Of a stretch of DNA of 64,000 nt, positions 8,005 through 16,932 are shown piece after piece. Under the pieces are notes generated by a model. The model did not search any database, was not told where the DNA came from, and saw only the letters and a list, made by a program, of their open reading frames with translations. The stretch comes from Paenibacillus baekrokdamisoli (GTDB taxonomy: Bacteria > Bacillota > Bacilli > Paenibacillales > Paenibacillaceae). The translations under genes were made by a program, and so were the position numbers. The stretch is taken from the NCBI RefSeq assembly GCF_003945345.1, contig NZ_AP019308.1:2790001-2854000 (forward strand). Reading direction: 5' to 3'. Within the stretch, counting starts at the first letter, position 1. Every line of letters starts with the position of its first letter.

Positions 8005-8514
8005 ATGCTGCTCCTATATAGTGTTGAGCTTCATCTGCCGGCAGATAAATTACCCGGTTATTATGCACAAATCATTAAGGGAATTGCCGATATTGTGACT
8101 TTAATAGATCGTCATAAAACCTTATTATTCGTGAGCAGTGCGGCTGATGCCGATGCCATTGAGACGTTTGTCCAGCATTACAAAGTGAATTGCGAGAGGG
8201 GGCTTTGGCTCCAGCTTGATGATGACTGGACCATTAATGAAAGAACATTTACAGACTATGGTCTCATCACCCGGGAAGGCAATAGGTTTATAGACGTAGC
8301 GCTTACAGCTGTGGTCACGATAAGCGGTGATGCACCAGAGTCTGAGCTTGAACAAGCCCTCCAGCAGACAGATGAGCATACGTTGGCCCAACAAACAAAA
8401 GACGGCCGGCGGCTGCTCGCCGTCGACCGTCATCACATAGAATTGCTCGAAGGTATTGCTAGAGCCTATCACTGCCATGCAGAACCGCTTCAGCTGGCAC
8501 CAGAGACACTCTAG
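8005..8514 (+). CDS. Hypothetical protein (169 aa)
   Basis: Not recognised. Soluble-looking 169-residue protein starting MLLLYSVELHLPADKLPGYY, with no membrane segment, signal peptide or catalytic motif. Alternating hydrophobic strands and helices suggest a small alpha/beta fold. The start ATG at 8005 is chosen over one 30 nt upstream because GGAGGT lies 6 nt before it. Its stop TAG shares the palindromic CTAG with the stop of the convergent PIN-PhoH gene, so the two coding regions overlap by 4 bp with no terminator space between them. Confidence 0.6.
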   Translation: MLLLYSVELHLPADKLPGYYAQIIKGIADIVTLIDRHKTLLFVSSAADADAIETFVQHYKVNCERGLWLQLDDDWTINERTFTDYGLITREGNRFIDVALTAVVTISGDAPESELEQALQQTDEHTLAQQTKDGRRLLAVDRHHIELLEGIARAYHCHAEPLQLAPETL

Positions 8515-9842
8515 AGCAGATCTGCGGCCAATTGGGCAAGCTTGGATCTCTCGCCCTTCTCGAGCGTCATATGACCGCTTACTCCTTCCTGCTTGAACCG
8601 CTCAACAATATGCGTCAGCCCATTGCTAATCGAGTCCAGGTAAGGATGGTCAATTTGCTCGGGATCGCCCATGAGCACGATCTTGCTCCCCTCACCGACA
8701 CGGGACACGATGGTCTTCACCTCATGACGGGTTAGGTTCTGTGCCTCATCGATGATAATAAATTGCCCTGGTATCGAACGTCCGCGAATATAGGTTAATG
8801 CTTCTACTTGGATGCTTCCTAGACCCATTAATATTTTGTCAATATCCCCGGATTTCTTCGTATCGAATAGAAACTCCAAATTATCATAAATCGGCTGCAT
8901 CCACGGACGCAGCTTCTCTTCTTTCTCACCAGGTAAATAGCCAATATCCTTCCCCATCGGAACAACAGGCCGAGCAATGAGCAATTTTTTGTATTTATGC
9001 TCATCTTCTACTTTCATAAGCCCCGCCGCAAGAGCAAGCAAGGTTTTACCCGTACCCGCCTTACCCGTTAGAGTAACAAGAGGAATATCATCATTGAGAA
9101 GCAGCTCCAAGGCCATTCGCTGCTGAGCATTACGAGCTGTCATCCCCCAAACGGGATCATTACTGAGATAGAGTGGTTCAAGCTTTGCACCATCTTGCGT
9201 CACCTTAAGCAAAGCTGATTTTGAAGTTCCCAGCTCATCTCGCAGAATCACGAATTCATTCGGCTGAAGTCGCGTGGTTAGCTGGAGGTTCTTTATCGTA
9301 AGAAACCGATAGGTGTAAAATTCATCAATGACAGCTGGATGAACAAACAATGTCAGATAGCCCGTGTATACATCTGAGGCCGCCACGACCTGATCGGATA
9401 AATAGTCCTGTGCAGACAGCCCAAGCACGTCCGCTTTTATGCGTACGAGTACATCTTTGCTTACGATAATAATGGGGCGCGGCTCTTCCTTCTCCTTCTC
9501 TTCTAGGGAATAATTCAAAGCCACTGCTAGAATCCGGTTATCATTAGACATTTCACCGAACATTTCTTGAACACGCAAATAGCTGCGATGATTTAGTTCA
9601 ACCTTCAGAAGTCCTCCGTTTGGCAGCTTAATACCTTCATGGAGACGACCAGTCTCACGCATTTGATCCAGCAGACGTGAGACATGACGTGCATTACGGC
9701 CCAACTCATCAGCTAACCTTTTCTTCGAGTCAATCTCTTCCAACACAACCGCGGGAATAATGATCTCATTATCTTCGAATGCGAATATGGCTTGCGGATC
9801 ATGTAACAGAACATTGGTATCGAGCACGAATATTTTTTTCAT
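8511..9842 (-). CDS. PIN domain-PhoH ATPase fusion (YlaK-like)
   Basis: 443-residue fusion of an N-terminal PIN nuclease domain (KKIFVLDTNVLLHD with acidic D8, then VVLEEIDSKK and the SNDNRILA acidic cluster) to a C-terminal PhoH-type P-loop ATPase (Walker A GKAGTGKT near residue 260, FIIIDEAQNLTRHE, GDPEQID). PhoH2-type fusions act as sequence-selective RNA helicase/RNases in characterised cases; here the function is inferred. The ATG at 9840-9842 has GGGAGGG 8 nt upstream and is preferred to the longer frame. It lies divergent to a YlaJ-type lipoprotein, reminiscent of ylaJ-ylaK of B. subtilis. Confidence 0.88.
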   Translation of the reverse strand: MKKIFVLDTNVLLHDPQAIFAFEDNEIIIPAVVLEEIDSKKRLADELGRNARHVSRLLDQMRETGRLHEGIKLPNGGLLKVELNHRSYLRVQEMFGEMSNDNRILAVALNYSLEEKEKEEPRPIIIVSKDVLVRIKADVLGLSAQDYLSDQVVAASDVYTGYLTLFVHPAVIDEFYTYRFLTIKNLQLTTRLQPNEFVILRDELGTSKSALLKVTQDGAKLEPLYLSNDPVWGMTARNAQQRMALELLLNDDIPLVTLTGKAGTGKTLLALAAGLMKVEDEHKYKKLLIARPVVPMGKDIGYLPGEKEEKLRPWMQPIYDNLEFLFDTKKSGDIDKILMGLGSIQVEALTYIRGRSIPGQFIIIDEAQNLTRHEVKTIVSRVGEGSKIVLMGDPEQIDHPYLDSISNGLTHIVERFKQEGVSGHMTLEKGERSKLAQLAADLL

Positions 9843-9955
9843 CGTGGGCCCTCCCGGCGTTGGAATATCGTTCAAAGGCGTACATAGCGATACCTGCTCT
9901 GGGCAAACTATTCTTGAACAGACGAGACGTGGATAAGAAAGGTTAGGTGGCGAAT

Positions 9956-10501
9956 ATGAGCAAGTGGCTGACTTCAACTATGGTCCTTTGCCTGCTTGCG
10001 ACAGGTTGCGGTACCGTCGCACGCAATGAGACATCACCCTCTCCGCAAAATAATAACCGTGTGAAAGTCCAACAGACTGCACCGCGTGCAAAAGCGATCA
10101 GTAACCCCAAACAAGTCGCAGCCCATTTAGAATCGTTAGCGAAGCAAGTTCCCGGCGTTAATGGCGCCCACTGCGTCGTGTTTAAAAATACAGCGATCGT
10201 TGGCATTGATGTAGATGGCAACCTAGACCGGTCGCGTGTTGGCACGATTAAATATGCAGTTGCAGAAGCCTTTCACAAAGATCCTTACGGTATTAATGCC
10301 ATCGTCACAGCCGATATGGATTTATCACATCGGTTGCGGGATGTCCAAGCTGACATAAACCGCGGGCGGCCATTCTCTGGCATAGCTGAGGAGCTCTCTG
10401 ACATTGTAGGGAGAATCGTTCCACAGCTGCCCCGAGAAGTTCAACCTCGTCAGCCGGAGCCAGGCAAGCAGGAGCAGCCTAAGATTCATAAGAATTTGTA
10501 A
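9956..10501 (+). CDS. YhcN/YlaJ-family sporulation lipoprotein
   Basis: 181-residue predicted lipoprotein with canonical lipobox LLATGC (cysteine 18) after a short hydrophobic signal. The mature part matches the YhcN/YlaJ pattern: AKQVPGVNGAHCVVFKNTAIVGIDVDGNL, VGTIKYAVAEAF and DPYGINAIVTADMDLSHRL. Members are forespore or spore inner-membrane lipoproteins that influence germination in Bacillus. ATG 9956 is chosen over GTG 9947 because AGGTGG is 5 nt upstream. The C-terminus is a proline/glutamine-rich tail. A two-way terminator follows. Confidence 0.85.
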   Translation: MSKWLTSTMVLCLLATGCGTVARNETSPSPQNNNRVKVQQTAPRAKAISNPKQVAAHLESLAKQVPGVNGAHCVVFKNTAIVGIDVDGNLDRSRVGTIKYAVAEAFHKDPYGINAIVTADMDLSHRLRDVQADINRGRPFSGIAEELSDIVGRIVPQLPREVQPRQPEPGKQEQPKIHKNL

Positions 10502-10523
10502 AGAAATAGCCGCATAAGAACAC

Positions 10524-10556
10524 AAAAAGCCTAGCGAAAAATAACTAGGCTTTTTT
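10524..10556. terminator. Two-way terminator between YlaJ-like and PPOX genes
   Basis: Perfect stem AAAAAGCCTAG / CTAGGCTTTTT around a short A-rich loop. It serves the plus-strand lipoprotein gene, and its T-tract overlaps the end of the convergent minus-strand gene. Confidence 0.88.
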
Positions 10557-10886
10557 CATGGCCGCAAACACCTGTCCATCCAGTTTGTCTGCTGCTCTTT
10601 TGTCATACGTTTTTTCATACTCAGGTTGAGTGGACAAGCGTGCTCCATAGAACATCGCATCGCGGATTTCTCCAATCTCGATGTCAAAACAAACAAGCTT
10701 GAACGGCACATCTTCAAGTGCTTCAATAGCAAATCGAAGCGTCGAATGATCAACGGCATAAATCCATGAAATAGCACTTGATGTAGGCGAACCTCCATCA
10801 GCAGCAATGGTATGCAGAAGTACGAACGGATCGGTTTGCAATTGGTTGAATAAGTCATCGTTCAGTAGTGTAATCGGTTCGGCCAT
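10545..10886 (-). CDS. Pyridoxamine 5'-phosphate oxidase-fold protein, apparently internally shortened
   Basis: 113 residues with a PPOX-type start (LLNDDLFNQLQTDPFVLLHT, SAISWIYAVDHSTLRFAI) and a YlaL-like end (MFYGARLSTQPEYEKTYDKRAADKLDGQVF). The sequence jumps from RFAI straight to EALEDVPFKLVC. In the relatives I recall, about 35-40 residues of the flavin-binding barrel lie between these points, so an in-frame internal deletion is suspected. ATG 10886 is preferred because GGAGG is 8 nt upstream. An extended -10 (TGTTATAAT) lies upstream. Whether it still binds flavin is doubtful. Confidence 0.65.
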   Translation of the reverse strand: MAEPITLLNDDLFNQLQTDPFVLLHTIAADGGSPTSSAISWIYAVDHSTLRFAIEALEDVPFKLVCFDIEIGEIRDAMFYGARLSTQPEYEKTYDKRAADKLDGQVFAAMKKA

Positions 10887-10933
10887 CCGCATTGCCTCCT
10901 TGCTAACAGTGTCATGAATGCTCCGATGCGATC

Positions 10934-10942
10934 ATTATAACA
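10934..10942 (-). promoter_or_regulatory. Extended -10 promoter for the PPOX-fold gene
   Basis: On the minus strand TGT-TATAAT gives an extended -10 element with a perfect core; only a weak -35 match (TGGAAG, 17 nt upstream) is seen. It lies about 50 nt before the start codon. Confidence 0.5.
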
Positions 10943-10966
10943 TAGCAAGGTCTGCTCTTCCACCCG

Positions 10967-12007
10967 TCATTCAGCCAGTTTTGCTTGCAATGCGGCTTTG
11001 GCGGCTTCAAGTTTTTTCTCGTCCAAATACACGTAAGGGCTTCTCCATTCACCCTCCAGTGGAATGAATGTAATATCGTTACGACTGATGCCAAAATAAG
11101 TAGAAATCATGTTCTCCACTTCACCTGAAGGAATATCCATTCGCATATTGTTGCCAACTGCTCGGATAACACCAGCAATTTTCGTTACACTCGAGAAAGA
11201 TTTCAGCTTATCCGCAATTTCTCCGAGAACTTGACTCTCACGCTTATTACGGTCAAAGTCACTCGACATATTCGTACCATCATTTGATTTGCGGTAGCGT
11301 ACAAAGCCGAGTGCATCATCACCCATAAGCTTGTGTTGGCCTTTTTTCAAATTGATGTTTGTACCGTCAGCATTATCCACGTAACGCATGTTCATATCGA
11401 CGTCTACGTCTACTCCACCCAGCGCATCAACAACATCAGCAAAGCCTTGGAAGTTAATGGTTGCCGTATAATTTACGGGTATATCAAAAAATTCACCAAA
11501 CATTTTACGTATATCCTGCTTCGCTTTTTTCTCAGCACTCTTTTTATCCAACCCATCCGATTTGGCACTAGAGTAGAATCTGGCATAATATGCGTTGGCT
11601 TTACGAGCTTTATATCCACTCAAATCGATTTTGGAATCACGCGGGATCGAAACGACCGTAGCTGATTTGGTTTTCGGGTTAAAAGCAGCCACCATCATGA
11701 CATCCGAATTCAAGCTGCCAGTTTCTTTGCGTGTATCAAAGCCAAGCAGCATAATGGTAACGGGCTTCACCTTGACCGATTGATCAGGCGATACCTCAAC
11801 CGTAGGATCTGCATCTGTCGTTATAACATTCAATGCATCCTTTGAAACTTTATACAAATAGCCTAGATAACAGGCACCACCAATAAGCAGTAGCAGGAAC
11901 AGAATCATCACTCTGCGCAGCCAATAAACTTTCTTTTTCTTTTTTGGCTGCTTGGGTTCTCTTGGCCCTCGTACGGAGGAGCGCGAAGGCATAGAAGATT
12001 TAGTCAT
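10967..12007 (-). CDS. LCP (LytR-CpsA-Psr) family cell wall glycopolymer transferase
   Basis: Transfers undecaprenyl-linked anionic glycopolymers to peptidoglycan at the outer face of the membrane (family role). 346 residues: a proline/lysine-rich cytoplasmic tail, one membrane helix (VMILFLLLLIGGACYLGYLY), then the LCP domain with MLLGFDTR, SDVMMVAAFNPKTKSATVVSIPRDSKI, the conserved FxDVVDALGGVDVDVD core and ALGFVRYR...DFDRNKRESQVL. ATG 12005-12007 with AAGGTGG upstream is chosen over GTG 9 nt earlier. It lies 14 nt after a 90-residue hypothetical gene and is probably co-transcribed with it. Confidence 0.92.
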   Translation of the reverse strand: MTKSSMPSRSSVRGPREPKQPKKKKKVYWLRRVMILFLLLLIGGACYLGYLYKVSKDALNVITTDADPTVEVSPDQSVKVKPVTIMLLGFDTRKETGSLNSDVMMVAAFNPKTKSATVVSIPRDSKIDLSGYKARKANAYYARFYSSAKSDGLDKKSAEKKAKQDIRKMFGEFFDIPVNYTATINFQGFADVVDALGGVDVDVDMNMRYVDNADGTNINLKKGQHKLMGDDALGFVRYRKSNDGTNMSSDFDRNKRESQVLGEIADKLKSFSSVTKIAGVIRAVGNNMRMDIPSGEVENMISTYFGISRNDITFIPLEGEWRSPYVYLDEKKLEAAKAALQAKLAE

Positions 12008-12021
12008 TGCGTCCACCTTTG

Positions 12022-12294
12022 TTAGTTGTATTTCGGATTCTCATTAATATCACTTAGCAGTCTCTCAGCCAGCTCACGCTGAAACTTTTGAATCTTGCTC
12101 GAACCTTCAAGTTCATAATAAACATGTATCATCGTGTTATCCACTTGATCGATTCGCAGCGAGCTAATAAGATGATCTTCCGTTAAAATTTGGAGGAAGA
12201 AATCACGGGTATCCACAGCTGCTTGGTCATCCAGTCGAGCCTCTGCTACGAGCTGAATTTGCAACCAATTAAACAACGCGTCATCTAATCGCAA
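12022..12294 (-). CDS. Hypothetical protein (90 aa), upstream of LCP gene
   Basis: Not recognised. Small acidic soluble protein starting with TTG, preceded by GGAGGT 6 nt upstream, which makes this start convincing. The pattern (LRIDQVDNTMIHVYYELEGSSKIQKFQRELAERLL) suggests an alpha/beta fold with a terminal helix. It sits between the YlaH-like and LCP genes in one minus-strand row. No motif gives a function. Confidence 0.65.
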   Translation of the reverse strand: MRLDDALFNWLQIQLVAEARLDDQAAVDTRDFFLQILTEDHLISSLRIDQVDNTMIHVYYELEGSSKIQKFQRELAERLLSDINENPKYN

Positions 12295-12350
12295 CGTAGT
12301 ACCTCCTCATCCAAAGCAGAATAGCTTCAACTACATACAGAATCTCATAA

Positions 12351-12659
12351 TTAAGCTTTCTTGCCGTTATCAGCGCTAGTATCCGAGCTGCCTTTTCTGC
12401 TCTTCAGCTTATCGTAGAGCTGGCGCCCACGAAGCATGAGCATCATAATGACAGCCACGGACATACATTGGATAATTGGAAGCTTGTCAAATTGCAAGAC
12501 AAACAGAATAAAGGAACCGAACGCTATAACTAGATGTACAAGGATTTCCTTAAGTATGGGCAGCCGCTGCACGCGAAATACAGCGTTAAAGATGTAGATC
12601 GTTAAACACAAAATCAAAAGATACGTAAGTATGGGATGAGCATGGAACCAGTTTTGCAC
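12351..12659 (-). CDS. YlaH-like membrane protein
   Basis: 102 residues with three hydrophobic segments (about residues 10-28, 38-55 and 60-75) and a charged C-terminal tail. The sequence and its position just downstream of typA (ylaG) match the YlaH-like family. Function unknown. The start is GTG (12657-12659) with a GGGAGA SD about 9 nt upstream. The gap to typA holds a long hairpin (12700-12750). Confidence 0.78.
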   Translation of the reverse strand: MQNWFHAHPILTYLLILCLTIYIFNAVFRVQRLPILKEILVHLVIAFGSFILFVLQFDKLPIIQCMSVAVIMMLMLRGRQLYDKLKSRKGSSDTSADNGKKA

Positions 12660-12699
12660 CTTGCGGCATCTCCCTTCAATTTGAAGCTTTGGCCAACCT

Positions 12700-12750
12700 A
12701 CGCAAACGGCAGGATAACAGGATCGTATCGATCCGCTACCCTGCCTGCGT
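12700..12750. repeat. Long imperfect hairpin between typA and ylaH-like gene
   Basis: Three nested paired blocks, ACGCA/TGCGT, GGCAGG/CCTGCC and GGATCG/CGATCC, around a TAT loop. No T-tract follows on either strand, so it is not a standard terminator. It may be a processing or stability element in the typA transcript. Confidence 0.55.
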
Positions 12751-12791
12751 AGTCAAGCATTAACCCATGAATGGATTCTTTTCTTTATCTT

Positions 12792-14633
12792 TTATACGCC
12801 TTGAGCAGCAGATCTACGTTGTTTATCCGAACGTTCGCGCTCACTCTTATTCAGCAATTTTTTACGAAGACGAATCGATTTTGGTGTGATTTCACAAAGT
12901 TCATCGTCATTCAAGTACTCAAGAGCCTGCTCAAGAGAGAACAGTACAGGCGTTTTTAAACGAACGGTATCATCCTTAGACGCCGTACGAATGTTATTAA
13001 GTTGTTTCTCTTTACAAATGTTAACGATGATGTCGCTGTCGCGGTTATGCTCGCCAACGATCATGCCTTCGTATACTTCAGTACCTGGCTCAAGGAAGAG
13101 CAAGCCACGATCTTCTACGCCGAACATACCATAGAACGTGGAAGTCCCGTTCTCACTGGCAACCAGAACGCCTTGATGACGTCCACCTACGGATGCGCCA
13201 GCTAGTGGTCCGTATTTCTCAAATGCGTTGTTCATGATTCCGTAACCACGAGTTAGTGTCAGGAAGTTGGTGCGGTATCCGATCAAACCACGAGCTGGAA
13301 TAATGAATTCCATACGTACTTGACCCGTCCCATTGTTAATCATGTTGACCATCTCAGCTTTACGGGATCCGAGACTTTCCATAACTGGACCCGTGCTTTC
13401 TTCTGGTACGTCGATAAGCAGACGCTCGTATGGCTCGTTCTTAGCGCCATCGATTTCTTTGATGATAACTTCAGGCTTAGAAACTTGCAATTCAAAGCCT
13501 TCGCGGCGCATATTCTCGATCAGGATACCAAGGTGAAGCTCACCACGACCTGATACGATGAAAGCATCCGGGCTATCTGTTTCTTCAACGCGCAGTGCTA
13601 CGTCTGTTTCCAATTCTTTGAACAGACGCTCACGAAGTTTACGGGAAGTTACCCATTTACCTTCGCGTCCTGCGAATGGACTATTATTAACGAGGAATGT
13701 CATTTGTAGAGTCGGCTCGTCAATTTTCAGTACCGGTAGTGCTTCAGGGTTCGCTGGATCAGCGATCGTTTCACCGATATTAATTTCACGAATACCTGCA
13801 ATTGCAACGATATCGCCTGCGCCTGCTTCTTCAACTTCTATACGTTTCAACCCTTGGAATCCGAATAGCTTCTCGATTCGAGCTTGTTTGGTTACGCCCT
13901 CACGGTTGATAACTGCTACGGTTTGACCTTGGCGAATTTTACCGCGATTGACGCGACCTACAGCAATACGGCCCAGGTATTCGTTGTAATCAAGCAAAGT
14001 AACCAAGAATTGCAGCGATTCGTCTACGCTTTCCGTAGGGGATGGTATACGCTCAATAATGGTTTCATACAAGGACTGCATGTTCTCGTCTTGCTTTTCC
14101 AAGCTCAGGCTTGAAGTTCCCATTAATGCGGAAGCATAAACGACTGGAAAATCAAGCTGTTGATCATTGGCGCCAAGCTCGATGAACAGATCAAGCACTT
14201 CATCGACAACGTCCTGAGGGCTTGCATTAGGACGGTCAATTTTGTTCAACACAACGATTGGCGTCAGATTGCTTTCAAGTGCTTTACGAAGAACGAATTT
14301 TGTTTGCGGCATACAGCCTTCAAACGCATCAACGACTAGCAATACACCGTCAACCATTTTCATGATCCGTTCAACCTCGCCACCGAAGTCAGCATGGCCT
14401 GGGGTATCTACAATGTTAATCAAATAGTCTTTGTAGTTAACCGCTGTGTTTTTTGCCAAAATCGTAATTCCACGTTCACGTTCCAAGTCATTCGAGTCCA
14501 TTGCCCGCTCCTGAACGGCTTCGTTGTCACGAAACGTTCCTGATTGTTGAAGCAACTTATCGACTAGCGTTGTTTTACCGTGGTCAACGTGCGCGATGAT
14601 GGCGATATTACGTAAATTTTCTCTGGCTTGCAT
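12792..14633 (-). CDS. typA: Ribosome-associated GTPase TypA/BipA
   Basis: Translational GTPase of 613 residues acting on the 70S ribosome, linked to 50S assembly and stress growth. G1 AHVDHGKT (14-21), RGITI switch region, [14 protein letters not shown] and the elongation-factor-like domain II are visible, followed by the EF-G-like V domain and the family-specific C-terminus ([22 protein letters not shown]). The length is normal. It begins a minus-strand row with ylaH-like, the 90-residue gene and LCP, equivalent to ylaG of B. subtilis. Confidence 0.97.
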   Translation of the reverse strand: MQARENLRNIAIIAHVDHGKTTLVDKLLQQSGTFRDNEAVQERAMDSNDLERERGITILAKNTAVNYKDYLINIVDTPGHADFGGEVERIMKMVDGVLLVVDAFEGCMPQTKFVLRKALESNLTPIVVLNKIDRPNASPQDVVDEVLDLFIELGANDQQLDFPVVYASALMGTSSLSLEKQDENMQSLYETIIERIPSPTESVDESLQFLVTLLDYNEYLGRIAVGRVNRGKIRQGQTVAVINREGVTKQARIEKLFGFQGLKRIEVEEAGAGDIVAIAGIREINIGETIADPANPEALPVLKIDEPTLQMTFLVNNSPFAGREGKWVTSRKLRERLFKELETDVALRVEETDSPDAFIVSGRGELHLGILIENMRREGFELQVSKPEVIIKEIDGAKNEPYERLLIDVPEESTGPVMESLGSRKAEMVNMINNGTGQVRMEFIIPARGLIGYRTNFLTLTRGYGIMNNAFEKYGPLAGASVGGRHQGVLVASENGTSTFYGMFGVEDRGLLFLEPGTEVYEGMIVGEHNRDSDIIVNICKEKQLNNIRTASKDDTVRLKTPVLFSLEQALEYLNDDELCEITPKSIRLRKKLLNKSERERSDKQRRSAAQGV

Positions 14634-14701
14634 TGTTAATTATCCACTCCACTTTGTTTAGTCTTTTTTCTAGTCTTGCCTTCTTACAACGCATCCAAAA
14701 C

Positions 14702-15184
14702 TTACCAACGCGTTTTTCTTCCTGCGACCAACCATACTCCGATCCCAATCAGCCCTGCTGCAATAATGTACAATCCCCAGCCCCAGAATATCATGATGGC
14801 AAAAAAAGCGGCCCCTACAAGTGCCAAAAGTGTGGCTATTGTAAGCGGATATTTCGGACGTGACATTTCAAACAGATGGTACTCATATAATCCGAGCGCT
14901 ACTCCCAGAATAAAGAAGGGCCATAAATAATGCATACTCCCCCAACCGAAAGCCATACAAAAGAAAAAAATGAAGGCGTTTATCGTCAAAACTGCTCCCG
15001 GAACGAGTACGAACGGTGGAAGCAATCGACCGAAAAACAGCACATGAAGCAATATGCCGGGAATCAACAAGAAAAGCGGCCAAAAATTCGTTCCAATGAA
15101 GGAGAACAAGCCCAGCTTTCCGAGTAAAATAACAGCGCCAGCAAATAAAAACAGGAGGCCGACGGTGTATTTATTTTTCGACAT
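14702..15184 (-). CDS. Membrane protein with LiaI/LiaF-like transmembrane region
   Basis: 160 residues with five to six hydrophobic segments and very little soluble sequence. The repeats of the type FWPLFLLIPGILL and YLWPFFILGVALGLYEYHLF are typical of the LiaF/DUF5668-like membrane domain. It lacks a LiaF C-terminal sensory domain. Function unknown. It is transcribed toward typA with about 70 nt between. Confidence 0.65.
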   Translation of the reverse strand: MSKNKYTVGLLFLFAGAVILLGKLGLFSFIGTNFWPLFLLIPGILLHVLFFGRLLPPFVLVPGAVLTINAFIFFFCMAFGWGSMHYLWPFFILGVALGLYEYHLFEMSRPKYPLTIATLLALVGAAFFAIMIFWGWGLYIIAAGLIGIGVWLVAGRKTRW

Positions 15185-15290
15185 GCCTAAAGTTCCCTTC
15201 TCTCGACACTTTTTATCATTACTAGTGTACTGGAAAGGGGAGCAAAAAACCAGTGGAAGGAGACAAATTCCACTTAAAATGTTCGATAAC

Positions 15291-15953
15291 TTACCTTTTT
15301 AGACGCAAAAGCGCAACAATAATAACGAATGGTACACATAATATTGGAAAAGCATGCTGAAATGTCGGGTAGTTATGAAGGACTAGCTTAACCATTCCTG
15401 GATCATGCATCATCATTTCTCCTGCTGCGTAACCAAGCAACCCCCCACCTAAATATACAAGTGGAGGAAATTTCTGAAGCAGCGTGCTGAGCAGTTGGCT
15501 TCCCCAGATAATCATTGGAATGCTGAGCGCAATTCCGAGGATGATCAGGACTGGCTCTCCCTCCGCAACTGCTGCAATCGCGAGAACATTATCCAAGCTC
15601 ATTATGAAATCTGCTGCCACAATTGTGCGAATAGCCCCTGCAAGTGAAGTCGGTTGGCGTACATGACCGCTATCTTCGTGCGATTCACCGGCAGCATCGG
15701 TCACGAGCTTGATTGCGATCATAAACAGCAGAATTGCACCGACAGCTTGTAAATACGGTACTTGCAGTAAAGTCAAAGCAACCAGAGTCAACAAACAACG
15801 AAGGCCAACTGCGACTGCTGCCCCCCACCACACCGCTGTTCGCCTTTGGGCTGGAGGCAGCTTCTGACTAGCTAAGGCAATAACAACAGCATTATCCCCA
15901 CTAAGCAGTACATTAATTAAAATAATCTGAATAAAGATTAGCAAGCTGTCCAC
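15291..15953 (-). CDS. TerC family integral membrane protein (YjbE-type)
   Basis: 220-residue multi-pass protein with the paired TerC signatures LLSGDNAVVIALA (near residue 16) and DFIMSLDNVLAIAA (near residue 112), whose acidic and asparagine residues are conserved in TerC. Bacillus TerC proteins export Mn2+ and help load secreted metalloenzymes. The start is GTG 15951-15953 with GGAGGG 6 nt upstream. It is divergent from a second TerC gene with a 245-bp palindrome-rich spacer between. Confidence 0.9.
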   Translation of the reverse strand: MDSLLIFIQIILINVLLSGDNAVVIALASQKLPPAQRRTAVWWGAAVAVGLRCLLTLVALTLLQVPYLQAVGAILLFMIAIKLVTDAAGESHEDSGHVRQPTSLAGAIRTIVAADFIMSLDNVLAIAAVAEGEPVLIILGIALSIPMIIWGSQLLSTLLQKFPPLVYLGGGLLGYAAGEMMMHDPGMVKLVLHNYPTFQHAFPILCVPFVIIVALLRLKR

Positions 15954-15988
15954 ATTTGACCCTCCTAAATTTTCACGAAATAAAGCTG

Positions 15989-16120
15989 CTTCATAAGCAT
16001 CATCTTCCTTGTCACGAAGTAAAATCTTTCATAAGCGTAATGAGTTATCTGTACGACTCAACGACTTCGTATGTACTAGCTTATGAAACGTTTATGTGCA
16101 AATAGGACAGCTTATGAGTC
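15989..16120. promoter_or_regulatory. Inverted-repeat cluster between divergent terC genes
   Basis: TTTCATAAGC (16027-16036) pairs perfectly with GCTTATGAAA (16079-16088); CTTCATAAGC (15989) and GCTTATGAG (16110) form a second, outer pair; ACGAAGT (16014-16020) pairs with ACTTCGT (16064-16070) in an interlocked way; TGAGT/ACTCA forms a small hairpin inside. Likely control region for one or both genes. The yybP-ykoY manganese riboswitch core that I know was not found. Confidence 0.55.
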
Positions 16121-16198
16121 AAATGTTTTTGAATCCTTCTTTCTTAACTAGCGTATATACTTTCAAAATTCAGAATTCGGAAGGGAGAGTCACAGTCC

Positions 16199-16897
16199 AT
16201 GGAACTATTCTCATTTGAATTTTTTTCTGCCTTACTGACTATCGTCTTCATCGACCTCATACTTGCAGGTGACAATGCGATCGTCATTGGGCTCGCTGCT
16301 CGTAAACTACCTAAGGATCAGCAGACAAAAGCAGTCATTTGGGGTACGGTCGGAGCAGTCGTTATCCGGGCAGTCGCAACTCTGTTAGTCGTTTATTTGT
16401 TGGATATTCCTTGGTTGATGCTCGCAGGCGGCATTTTGCTGCTATGGATTGCTTATAAATTACTAGTCGATCAGAACGATCACGACATTAAAGCAGGCAA
16501 TACTTTATGGCAGTCTGTATGGACGATTATCATTGCGGATGCCGCAATGGGTGTGGACAATGTCATAGCGGTTGCCGGAGCTGCTCACGGCCATGTCCTG
16601 CTTGTCATTATCGGATTACTAATCAGCATTCCAATCGTTGTATGGGGAAGCACTTTATTCCTGAAAATTATTAATCGGTTACCATGGATTGTCTATGTGG
16701 GCTCTGGTGTTCTCGCCTATACAGCCGCAAAAATGATTACGCATGAGGAGCGGCTCGAAGGCATTTTTGCAAGTAATCCTTTATTCAAATGGTCATTCAT
16801 GATCGTGGTCGTTATTACCATCATCCTTGCAGGATTGTGGAAAAACAATACAAGAAGCAAACAAGGTGCAACGGAAAAAAGCAGGGAATCCCACTAG
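16199..16897 (+). CDS. TerC family integral membrane protein (second copy)
   Basis: 232 residues, the same fold as its divergent neighbour but clearly distinct in sequence: LILAGDNAIVIGLAARKLP near the N-terminus and ADAAMGVDNVIAVAGAAHGH in the middle. Seven hydrophobic segments are visible. The family role is Mn2+ (or other metal) efflux. The ATG has a GGAAGGGAGAG SD. The gene is alone on the plus strand and ends at a shared terminator with thiI. The pair is probably regulated from the structured spacer between them. Confidence 0.9.
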   Translation: MELFSFEFFSALLTIVFIDLILAGDNAIVIGLAARKLPKDQQTKAVIWGTVGAVVIRAVATLLVVYLLDIPWLMLAGGILLLWIAYKLLVDQNDHDIKAGNTLWQSVWTIIIADAAMGVDNVIAVAGAAHGHVLLVIIGLLISIPIVVWGSTLFLKIINRLPWIVYVGSGVLAYTAAKMITHEERLEGIFASNPLFKWSFMIVVVITIILAGLWKNNTRSKQGATEKSRESH

Positions 16898-16914
16898 GGG
16901 CTCCCTGCTTTTTC
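16876..16914. terminator. Two-way terminator between terC and thiI
   Basis: Perfect 12-bp stem AAAAAGCAGGGA / TCCCTGCTTTTT; the loop contains the terC stop codon. Confidence 0.88.
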
Positions 16915-16932
16915 TTCCTTAATGCGCTATAT

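Noticed and set aside
15954..16198. yybP-ykoY manganese riboswitch upstream of the terC genes
   Set aside because: The conserved core known to me is not present; only inverted repeats were seen. A covariance search would settle it.
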